Assembly (NCBI RefSeq): GCF_937129525.1
Contig: NZ_CAKZNK010000155.1
Coordinates: 1-49,282, forward strand
Origin: an uncultured Chloroflexus sp.
GTDB lineage: Bacteria > Chloroflexota > Chloroflexia > Chloroflexales > Chloroflexaceae
Length of the DNA stretch: 49,282 bases
Direction: 5' to 3'
Below the pieces are notes generated by a model. The model had not been told where the DNA came from and did not search any database. It was given only the letters and a program-made list of their open reading frames with translations. The translations under genes were made by a program, and so were the position numbers. Below, piece by piece: positions 17,317-23,712 of the stretch. Positions within the stretch are counted from its first letter, which is position 1, and each line of letters opens with the position of its first letter.

Positions 17317-18662
17317 GCTTTTCTGCTATGAAAATCGCGCGCAAAAGTGCGCACCTTTTCTTCCTGCCCCGATTCCGTAATAGAATTGTACCTGACAGGC
17401 GTCACTTGCCCGACTGCGACAAAGACCCCCTCTGTCGCAGCGCCGCCATCGCTGGACGGACTCGCCTCGGGTAGGGTCGTTGCGGTTACCAGCCGTTCAA
17501 GGTTGCGCGCCGCATTGATGTCGCGATCATGATGCGTGCCACAGTGTGGGCACGTCCAGGCGCGGTCGCTCAACGTCAGCGCGTCGTTGTTCCAACCACA
17601 GACCGAACACAGGCGCGAGCTGGGGTACCAGCGATCAGCAATGACAACGTGGGTACCGTAGCGCTTGGCCTTGTATGCGATCTGGCGGCGGAATTCGTAC
17701 AAACCCACATCGGCAATGGCGCGAGCCAGCCTGCGGTTGCCCATCATACCCCGCACATTAAGGTTTTCCAGCACCACCGCTTGGTTTTCGCGGCAAATGT
17801 TGGTTGTGAGCTTATGTAAGAAATCCGCTCGGAGATTGGCTACACGGGCGTGTGTCCTGGCCACTATCGCAGCAGACTTCTGCCGGTTGTTCGAGACCGG
17901 TAGCCTGGCGCCTTTGGGGATGGGCTGGTTGGGCTTCCATCCCACCTGCACGTTTGCAGATGTGAGCTTTCGACTCAAACGCCGAGTGCGAATCTGGATG
18001 CGCCGCAGCGCCCGTTTGAACGGCTTGGGCGCCTCAATTACCTCGCCAGTGGAAAGGGTTGCAATGGCCTTGACGCCAAGGTCTATACCAATGACACCAT
18101 CGCCACTGCGCTTGCGGTAAAAGTCACAGTCTTTGACTTCGACTTGGATTGCTACATACCAGCGATCGGCGGTTCGGGAAACGGTTGCGCCCAACACTTT
18201 GCCCTCAAAGCGCAACGTTTCGGCCATCTTGATCCACCCCACCTTGGGCAGCCGAATAGCCTTGCCCTCGACGCGGAACTTGTCGTTGGCGACGTAGAAA
18301 CTATCACGGCAGCGGCCCTTTTTCTTGAACTTGGGCGCATGCGCCGGTTTGCCGGCCTTGATATCTTTGAAGAACGTATCCCATGCCTGGGCCAGATGCG
18401 CAAATGGCTGCGCGTGCGCATCTCGGTGAATGGTTTTGAGCCATGGCTTGCCATCAGCATCCAGCCATGCAGGATCACGGTACTTGATGGCGTTGAATTG
18501 CCTTTTGAGCGCCATCGCGTTGGGCCTCATCCCCGCCGCGTGCTGCCGGTTCCACTCGGACAGCGCCCAGTTCCAGACGCGGCGCGCAGTGCCACAAGCG
18601 CGCTTGAAGTACTTCGCCTGCTCAGGCGTGGGGCAAAGAGCAATTCTGTGCGTCAGGTGCAT
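17313..18662 (-). CDS. tnpB: TnpB, IS607-type RNA-guided nuclease
   Basis: 449 residues. N-terminal HTH_OrfB-like region (LTHRIALCPTPEQAKYFKR, WNWALSEWNRQ), a bridge/basic segment, then a RuvC-like nuclease with all three acidic residues: Asp194 (GIDLGVKA), Glu299 (VVLENLNV) and Asp381 (DRDINAARNL). The zinc ribbon is CSVC near 352-355 and CPHC near 371-374. TnpB proteins are guided by an omega RNA made from the element's right end and cut the empty donor site to keep the element. The last roughly 10 codons appear to run past the element into flanking DNA, so the C-terminal tail is not conserved sequence. The ATG lies in the tail of the broken tnpA, the usual IS607 overlap. Confidence 0.92.
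   Translation of the reverse strand: MHLTHRIALCPTPEQAKYFKRACGTARRVWNWALSEWNRQHAAGMRPNAMALKRQFNAIKYRDPAWLDADGKPWLKTIHRDAHAQPFAHLAQAWDTFFKDIKAGKPAHAPKFKKKGRCRDSFYVANDKFRVEGKAIRLPKVGWIKMAETLRFEGKVLGATVSRTADRWYVAIQVEVKDCDFYRKRSGDGVIGIDLGVKAIATLSTGEVIEAPKPFKRALRRIQIRTRRLSRKLTSANVQVGWKPNQPIPKGARLPVSNNRQKSAAIVARTHARVANLRADFLHKLTTNICRENQAVVLENLNVRGMMGNRRLARAIADVGLYEFRRQIAYKAKRYGTHVVIADRWYPSSRLCSVCGWNNDALTLSDRAWTCPHCGTHHDRDINAARNLERLVTATTLPEASPSSDGGAATEGVFVAVGQVTPVRYNSITESGQEEKVRTFARDFHSRKA
17316..17445 (-). ncRNA. Putative omega RNA scaffold at right end
   Basis: TnpB omega RNAs come from the 3' end of tnpB and the right end. Here CTGCGACA/TGTCGCAG (plus 17414-17421 and 17433-17440) forms a perfect 8-bp stem with an 11-base loop inside the tnpB 3' coding region. 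AAAAG...CTTTT around the palindrome GTGCGCAC (about 17344-17361) marks the likely right terminus. The guide would start about 17340 and read towards 17316. Boundaries are inferred. Confidence 0.4.
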
Positions 18663-19209
18663 GGTGCGTCACCGCCGGTTGCGTCCTGCCTTAAGGCTTC
18701 ATTGAGTCTTGTGCAGTCGTTCCTCAACCCATCCAGTCGAGACGAGAAGCAGCATGCGATCGCCATTAGGTCTTGCACCAGTTCTTGCTTAAGCAAGAAA
18801 AGCGGGTCAGCCGATCCCGCTGCGCCAGAATGAGCGTTTTGACCTCTGCTCGGCCAATCGCATCAATGAGTTCCAGAAGACGCTGACGCCTGACGTCCAG
18901 GCCGCCGCCCACTTCTTCGATAAACTCGACGTTTGCGCGACCCTTAGCCACCACGAATTCTTCCAGCACCCGGCGCTGATTGGCCAGATTGGGCATTTAC
19001 GCAGCGCTTGAGACCCGGTAATACGCCACGATTCGCGTGGGTTCTGGTTTGTTGCGGCGCAGCCGCAGGAACTCGCGCCATTGCGATTCGGTGTAGAGCC
19101 ACCGATTGCTGTCGGTGCGCGCACACGGGAACGGACGACTTTCGCGCTTCCAGCGCTACAGAGTCTTGACCGTCACACCCAGAAGTTTCGCGGTCTTGCC
19201 TGCGCTCAT
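18653..19209 (-). pseudogene. tnpA: tnpA, IS607 serine recombinase pseudogene
   Basis: From ATG 19209 the frame reads MSAGKTAKLLGVTVKTL (MerR-like helix-turn-helix), then TAG at 19156-19158 where a tyrosine codon is expected. It continues in frame through DSNRWLYTESQWREFLRLRR and VAYYRVSSAA, then TAA at 18997-18999 where Gln is expected. It goes on with NLANQRRVLEEFVVAKG and LILAQRDRLTRF. There an internal deletion and frameshift occur at about 18782-18799. The other frame resumes with the family C-terminus (LKQELVQDLMAI, then LNEALRQDA) up to a TGA at 18653-18655 that overlaps the tnpB start. The serine-recombinase catalytic Ser region is present, but three independent lesions make it inactive. 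Confidence 0.88.
18782..18799. repeat. 18-bp perfect palindrome at tnpA deletion
   Basis: TTCTTGCTTAAGCAAGAA is its own reverse complement and coincides with the point where the tnpA catalytic domain is lost and the frame changes. It probably formed at the deletion junction. Confidence 0.7.
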
Positions 19210-19226
19210 TATCGCGCGTTCCATAG

Positions 19227-19259
19227 GCACTATTATGCACTAAAAAGCACTTTTGTCAA
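19227..19259 (-). promoter_or_regulatory. tnpA/tnpB promoter with AGTGC iterons
   Basis: On the minus strand TTGACA (19254-19259), an 18-base spacer and TAATAG (19230-19235) form a good promoter. AGTGC occurs at 19227-19231, 19237-19241 and 19247-19251, exactly one helical turn apart and overlapping the promoter. In IS607 such repeats fit TnpA binding sites and autoregulation. The promoter remains intact although tnpA is broken, so tnpB can still be transcribed. Confidence 0.65.
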
Positions 19260-19490
19260 GACTAGACTCAAGCTCTCCGCGCCAGAGTCTGTCATGGTGT
19301 TGCTGGCTAGCGAAACGTTCATGTTCACTACGAGTAGATAGCAGTGTAACAAAATTGCATTACCATTGCCATAGGTCTATGGTCACATCTCAATGAGAAA
19401 TTTCCACGAATCTGAGACAAGGTTCATTGGCTCGCTTTTGCCGGTGATACACCTTTGATTACAACGTGTGCGTTTACAATAGAGAAGACG

Positions 19491-19509
19491 ACTCATTCCG
19501 CCAATGAGT
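19491..19509 (+). promoter_or_regulatory. Leader hairpin or operator before the 19523 gene
   Basis: ACTCATT and AATGAGT flank CCGCC, a perfect 7-bp inverted repeat just before the AGGA ribosome site and ATG at 19523. A TACAAT box lies at 19475-19480. The rest of 19270-19490 holds no gene I can support. Confidence 0.4.
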
Positions 19510-19522
19510 TCCAGGAACAACT

Positions 19523-19819
19523 ATGCAGATTAACATGACTGGTATGCTACGTGAAGGTATCGCACTGTTGGGCGGCGCGCTGTGTGGCTTGCTGGTGGCG
19601 CGTCTGGTATTGAAGGTACTGGCTGCGCGCCCTGATAGTCCGGCAGTGATGTGGCTCTACAGCTTAACCGAGCCACTGGTTATGCCTCTGGCAATGATTG
19701 ACCGCGATCAGCCGCGTTTTGGAGCAGTGCTGGAACTGAGCACGCTGGCGACGCTGATCGTGCTGCTCAGCCTGACTGCACTGGCCTGGGCATGGCTGGG
19801 AAGGAAGAATCTTGCATGA
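19523..19819 (+). CDS. Small membrane protein, YggT-like
   Basis: 98 residues with two membrane segments (REGIALLGGALCGLLVARLV; LSTLATLIVLLSLTALAWAW) and, between them, LYSLTEPLVMPLAMIDRDQP. A loop of this LxxLTEPLxxP kind is the hallmark of YggT-family membrane proteins, which are linked to cell division, chloroplast-type membrane assembly and stress. The resemblance is partial (one copy, short form). ATG overlaps the next start by four bases (ATGA), so both are coupled. Confidence 0.6.
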   Translation: MQINMTGMLREGIALLGGALCGLLVARLVLKVLAARPDSPAVMWLYSLTEPLVMPLAMIDRDQPRFGAVLELSTLATLIVLLSLTALAWAWLGRKNLA

Positions 19820-20205
19820 CTGAACAGCTTGTTACTATCCTTGGCTGGTTCCTCGCTCTGATGGTGATCAGCCTGACTCTGGCTACTATCGTGCTCTGGT
19901 GGATCTGGCGCCGTATTCGTAGCCTAAATGTGCCGTCCGATGCCGGTTTCTTCACCACAATGCATTACATTCCAATCGCCCTACCGATTGCGCTCGACCT
20001 GCTCGATTTAGGATTGGACATCCTGGCAGCGCCGGTGAGCTGGCTCATCCTCGACCGCCTTGGGTTGCGTGGCTTGCGCAATAAAGCTGCGGTAGAAGCG
20101 CTGATCCCGTTGACCCAACCCATTCCGGTTTTTACCATCGGCTGGCTGATTGCCCGGTTAACAGGTCTGGGAAAAGATGTGCCGGAGGGAACGCCAGCGC
20201 CATGA
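19816..20205 (+). CDS. Small membrane protein
   Basis: 129 residues from ATG 19816, which overlaps the preceding TGA. One strong N-terminal helix (TILGWFLALMVISLTLATIV) is followed by a basic RRIRSL segment, then a longer moderately hydrophobic stretch (YIPIALPIALDLLDLGLDIL, WLILDRLGL) and AVEALIPLTQPIPVFTIGW. I do not recognise the family. It is the second gene of a two-gene unit with the YggT-like protein; both probably act together in the membrane. Confidence 0.6.
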   Translation: MTEQLVTILGWFLALMVISLTLATIVLWWIWRRIRSLNVPSDAGFFTTMHYIPIALPIALDLLDLGLDILAAPVSWLILDRLGLRGLRNKAAVEALIPLTQPIPVFTIGWLIARLTGLGKDVPEGTPAP

Positions 20206-20262
20206 CACGTTTCCCGGAGTGCGACTGCGCAGCCAGATTGAGCGATAGCGCGATGCAGCTTG

Positions 20263-20673
20263 TCATACCGCTTGAAAGCGCAAGACGACTGCCCCTTGAT
20301 CATCCACCAGTGAAAGGACGCCGGCGTTCACCTCATAGTGAGTAGCGGCTTGCAACGCTTGATGGAATGCTATCTCTTGCGCGCCAATCGGATCAGAGCA
20401 GGCAATAAATGTGGTGATTAGGTCGCTGATCGCAATGGTTGCCCCATCGAGGCGATAGCTACCACCATAGGTATTACAACCAGAAAAGCCGCTCAAGCGA
20501 TCAGACGTTGTGAAGATTATCGTTATCGACTGCTGGCCGGTCAGGGGTGGCTGGCCGTTGATTTCGATAAGCTGCCACCGATTCCGCATCAGATCGGCGA
20601 CCGGATCGGGGCTGCCACAGGCCGCGATCAGGATCAGCACCCAAAAGAGGATTGCAAGACGGTATAGCATCAT
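20263..20673 (-). CDS. META-domain (HslJ-like) lipoprotein
   Basis: 136 residues. A lipoprotein signal with lipobox LIAACGS ends near residue 20. The mature part is one META/DUF306 domain: NRWQLIEINGQPPLTGQQ, LSGFSGCNTYGGSY (the conserved GCNxYxGxY-type turn) and DQGAVVLRF at the end. HslJ-type proteins are exported, stress-associated and linked to novobiocin resistance in E. coli; the actual ligand is unknown. It is divergent from the Csx15-like gene over 170 bases. Confidence 0.78.
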   Translation of the reverse strand: MMLYRLAILFWVLILIAACGSPDPVADLMRNRWQLIEINGQPPLTGQQSITIIFTTSDRLSGFSGCNTYGGSYRLDGATIAISDLITTFIACSDPIGAQEIAFHQALQAATHYEVNAGVLSLVDDQGAVVLRFQAV

Positions 20674-20782
20674 CTCTTACTCCGGATAAGGCAGCACGAG
20701 CTGACAGATGCGCCACTGCCCTGACATCAGGATTTGATATCAAGACGGCGCGCGCCACATGGCATTTCCCCGCTGATTGCCA

Positions 20783-20794
20783 GCGCCATGGCGC
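20783..20794. promoter_or_regulatory. 12-bp palindrome in divergent promoter region
   Basis: GCGCCATGGCGC is a perfect 12-bp palindrome about 50 bases before the Csx15-like start, followed by TATTACAAT, a possible -10. It may be an operator shared with the META-domain gene or chance in a GC-rich gap. Confidence 0.3.
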
Positions 20795-20843
20795 ACACTC
20801 TGTATTACAATAAACAAAGAGAATATCTGATAAAGGTTTGCGT

Positions 20844-21230
20844 ATGATCATTCTCAATTATGCCCACCCCATCACCGCTGCCCAACAAGAGCAGATCGTG
20901 GCATTAACCGGGCAGACGATTGAACGACTGATCGATATTCCCAGCCAGATTGATCAGCAGCAGCCCCTTGGCCCACAAATCGTGGCCCTCGCTGACGCTG
21001 CCGGTCTGTCGCCACAGCAGTGGCAAAGTGAGGCGATTCTGGTCAATCTGCCGGCGCTTAACTTCAGCGCGGCGGCCTTGCTCGCCGAATTGCATGGACG
21101 GATGGGCTATTTTCCCCCGGTTTTGCGCCTGCGCCCGATTGCCGGCTCGCTACCGCCGCGATTTGAAATTGCCGAAATTCTGAATCTACAAGTATTGCGC
21201 GACGAGGCGCGCACTCGCCGCGCTCAGTAG
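20844..21230 (+). CDS. Csx15-like protein
   Basis: 128 residues from ATG 20844; a TTG six bases upstream is the alternative. The pattern is a short beta-strand start [18 protein letters not shown], then [34 protein letters not shown] and [13 protein letters not shown]. This is how I recall the Csx15 family of small type III CRISPR-associated proteins, which carry an N-terminal strand plus SHPLT-like motif. Recent work links Csx15-type proteins to cyclic oligoadenylate binding. No Cas gene or array is in the window. It lies ten bases before the cysteine desulfurase and is probably cotranscribed. The family call is from memory and moderate. Confidence 0.5.
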   Translation: MIILNYAHPITAAQQEQIVALTGQTIERLIDIPSQIDQQQPLGPQIVALADAAGLSPQQWQSEAILVNLPALNFSAAALLAELHGRMGYFPPVLRLRPIAGSLPPRFEIAEILNLQVLRDEARTRRAQ

Positions 21231-21240
21231 AGAACAGCTT

Positions 21241-22407
21241 ATGACAGATCGCCTGATTTACCTCGACCATGCAGCGACTACACCGCTCGATCCGCGTGTT
21301 CTGGAAGCGATGATGCCATTCCTGACCGGCATGAGCGGGAATGCATCGAGCATTCATCAGGTCGGACGAGCGGCATTGCAGGCACTCGACGATGCGCGTG
21401 AACAGGTGGCGCTGGTATTGGGCTGCCAGCCGAAAGAAATTATTTTCACGAGTGGCGGCAGCGAGAGCATTAATCTGGCCATCAAGGGCGTGGCGATGGC
21501 CCTCCGCGCTCAGGATAAAACCCACCTGATTAGCAGTACGATTGAGCATCACGCCGTTTTGCACGCGCTTGATTACCTGAAAGAATACGAAGGATTTGAG
21601 GTTACGCTCCTTGCAGTAGACCGCAGCGGACGGGTGAATCCGGCGGATCTGCGCGCGGCAATCCGCCCCGAAACAGCGCTGGTTTCGGTGATGTATGCCA
21701 ACAATGAGACCGGCGTTATTCAACCGATTGCCGAACTGGCTGCGATCTGCCATGAATCTGGAGTGCTCTTTCACACCGATGCGGTGCAAGCGCCCGGTCA
21801 GTTATCGCTCGATGTACAGGCGTTAGGGGTTGATCTGCTCAGCCTGACCGCGCACAAGTTTTATGGGCCGCAAGGGGTTGGAATCCTCTATCTACGGCGT
21901 GGAGCGGCGCTGGTGCCGCAGATCAACGGCGGCGCTCAAGAGCGGCGACGGCGCGCCGGTACCGAGAATATTGCCGGTATCGTCGGGCTGGCCAAAGCAT
22001 TGACAATTGCCGAGAGCGAGCGGATTGCTCATGTAACTCGCTTGCGCGCGCTGAGCGAACGTCTGATCGATAGTGTGCTTGCTCGCATTCCACAATCGTG
22101 GCTGAATGGCGATCGTGTTCATCGCCTGCCGGCTATCGTCAATCTTGGCTTTGCCTGCATCGAAACCGAAAGTCTCCTGCTTTTGCTCGATCAGCGTGGC
22201 ATCTGCGCCAGTTCGGGCAGCGCCTGTACCTCTGGCTCGCTCGAACCGTCACACGTCCTGCTGGCGATGGGGTTATCACCCGATGAAGCGAATGGTTCAA
22301 TCCGCTTTTCATTGGGGCGCCAGACAACAGAAGCGCAGATTGAAACATTGCTCGACATCTTGCCCGACCTGGTCGCTCAATTACGGACGGTCACGCCGTG
22401 CGTGTAA
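21241..22407 (+). CDS. Cysteine desulfurase (NifS/IscS class)
   Basis: 388 residues, class-V aminotransferase fold. It converts cysteine to alanine and a persulfide for Fe-S clusters and thiolated cofactors. His103/His104 (IEHHAVLH), the NNETGVIQPI motif, the PLP Lys206 (LTAHKFYGPQGVG) and the catalytic loop Cys329 (SGSACTSGS) are all present, as is the class I motif SLEPSHVLLAMG. Whether it feeds IscU or NifU cannot be told since no scaffold gene is nearby. It starts ten bases after the Csx15-like gene. Confidence 0.92.
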   Translation: MTDRLIYLDHAATTPLDPRVLEAMMPFLTGMSGNASSIHQVGRAALQALDDAREQVALVLGCQPKEIIFTSGGSESINLAIKGVAMALRAQDKTHLISSTIEHHAVLHALDYLKEYEGFEVTLLAVDRSGRVNPADLRAAIRPETALVSVMYANNETGVIQPIAELAAICHESGVLFHTDAVQAPGQLSLDVQALGVDLLSLTAHKFYGPQGVGILYLRRGAALVPQINGGAQERRRRAGTENIAGIVGLAKALTIAESERIAHVTRLRALSERLIDSVLARIPQSWLNGDRVHRLPAIVNLGFACIETESLLLLLDQRGICASSGSACTSGSLEPSHVLLAMGLSPDEANGSIRFSLGRQTTEAQIETLLDILPDLVAQLRTVTPCV

Positions 22408-22500
22408 ACGTCCGGTCTAACCAGGATTCAGCTACAATGGCCGTAACCCGATCGCAGCAGCAATAGTTCCAGATTTGGCAAAGAGAGGAGTGTCCCGGCT

Positions 22501-23667
22501 ATGTTTCCATTGGTCGCGATTGCCGGCGAACCGTTTGAGCGGGGTCAGCAGTACGGCGCAGCCACAGCAGCGCTGGTACGGCATAGTATTGCCAGCTACG
22601 CCCGCCTGTTTGCATATCGACGCGGGTTAGACTGGTCAGCGGCGCAACGCGAAGCGCTGGCCTACGAGCCGCTGTTGCGTGAGATTGCGCCCGATCTGCT
22701 GGACGAGATGCGGGGAATCGCAGTTGGCGCCGGTCGCGAACTGGCCGAGATTATTGCGCTCAATGTGCGCACCGAGTTGCTGGCCGGAGTTGGGGTTGGC
22801 GTGCATCATCCGGAAGCAGCGGCAGCGCTGGCTCGCAATCGTGAGGCCGGTGTGCCAGAACATCCTGCAAAGCCGACTTCCGTCGGCAATACTGCTGGTG
22901 ATGGTGGTGAATGCACCACTGCCGCTGCCGCTCCACCGGCAACGGCGAATAATAGGGTCTGGCTGGCGCAAACCTGGGACTGGCAAGGCGATCAGCGCGC
23001 AGCATGCGTGTTGTTGCGGATCGAAAGCCCAAACGCGCCACCAATTCTGACGCTCACCGAAGCTGGTATGGTGGCTAAAATCGGGCTGAATGGGGCTGGG
23101 GTGGCAGTCGGCTTGAATCTGCTCCGATCGCGGGCTGACGGTCAACGGCAGGGAATGCCGGTGCATATCCTGTTGCGCCAGATGTTGCAAAGCGATAGCG
23201 TGACTGCGGCGCGCCAACTGGCCGAGCGTTTGCCGGCCAGCGCTTCATCGTGTATCACCCTGGCCGACGCCCGCGGCGCATTGCTGGCGCTTGAGATCAC
23301 TCCAGGCGGCGTAGCCGAATTACCGGCGCGCGAGGGGTTGCTGGCCCACGCCAACCATTGCCTCGATGCCGCTACCGCTACCGGCGAGTGCCCAATAGAG
23401 CCAACCTCCACCTCACGCGAGCGTTATGGACGCGCATGGGAATTGCTTGCTGCCGCTGCCGGACAGATCGATCTCGCCGTATTGCAGGCAATCCTGCGCG
23501 ATCACGAAGGCGCGCCGCGCTGTATCTGTCGTCATCCTGACCCACGGATTCACCCGGTTGATCGGAATGAGAGCGTGTGCGGCGTGATTATCGATCTGCA
23601 AACCGCCACGATCCATGTGGCGGCCAATGTGCCGTGTCTGGCACCCTTTACCCCGATCAAGCTGTGA
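22501..23667 (+). CDS. C45 / acyl-CoA:6-APA acyltransferase-like hydrolase
   Basis: 388 residues, Ntn-hydrolase of the peptidase C45 (AAT) family. Family landmarks: GEPFERGQQYGAATAALV at the N-terminus, EMRGIAVGAGRELAEIIALN and a Cys138-Thr pair in GGECTTAA that would become the N-terminal nucleophile after self-cleavage. WLAQTWDW and LTEAGMVAKIGLNGAGVAVG match the large-subunit part. A low-complexity insert (PAKPTSVGNTAGDG) precedes the cleavage site. Substrates of bacterial C45 enzymes are amides or peptides; the real one is unknown. Possibly secreted homologues exist, but no signal peptide is seen here. Confidence 0.82.
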   Translation: MFPLVAIAGEPFERGQQYGAATAALVRHSIASYARLFAYRRGLDWSAAQREALAYEPLLREIAPDLLDEMRGIAVGAGRELAEIIALNVRTELLAGVGVGVHHPEAAAALARNREAGVPEHPAKPTSVGNTAGDGGECTTAAAAPPATANNRVWLAQTWDWQGDQRAACVLLRIESPNAPPILTLTEAGMVAKIGLNGAGVAVGLNLLRSRADGQRQGMPVHILLRQMLQSDSVTAARQLAERLPASASSCITLADARGALLALEITPGGVAELPAREGLLAHANHCLDAATATGECPIEPTSTSRERYGRAWELLAAAAGQIDLAVLQAILRDHEGAPRCICRHPDPRIHPVDRNESVCGVIIDLQTATIHVAANVPCLAPFTPIKL

Positions 23668-23712
23668 ACGGTGACACGCCGGGCAGGCTGGTCAGTTCGA
23701 TCGGCCTGACAA

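Larger units (their letters stand above)
17330..19260 (-). mobile_element. IS607-family element, transposase dead
   Basis: The element has tnpA (serine recombinase with N-terminal HTH, pseudogene 18653-19209) overlapping tnpB (17313-18662). The left end carries three AGTGC words at 10-base spacing (19227-19251) inside a promoter. The right end near 17330-17361 has AAAAG/CTTTT around GTGCGCAC. IS607 elements make no target duplication, and none is seen. Exact ends need an empty-site comparison. It sits between the 147-residue membrane protein and the small-membrane-protein operon at 19523. Confidence 0.8.

Noticed and set aside
18144-18833. 229-codon plus-strand frame opposite tnpB and tnpA
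   Set aside because: Lies opposite the TnpB N-terminal domain and the tnpA remnant; no motif or start signal.
21064-21789. 241-codon open frame antisense to Csx15-like and desulfurase genes
   Set aside because: Spans two well-supported plus-strand genes; no motif.
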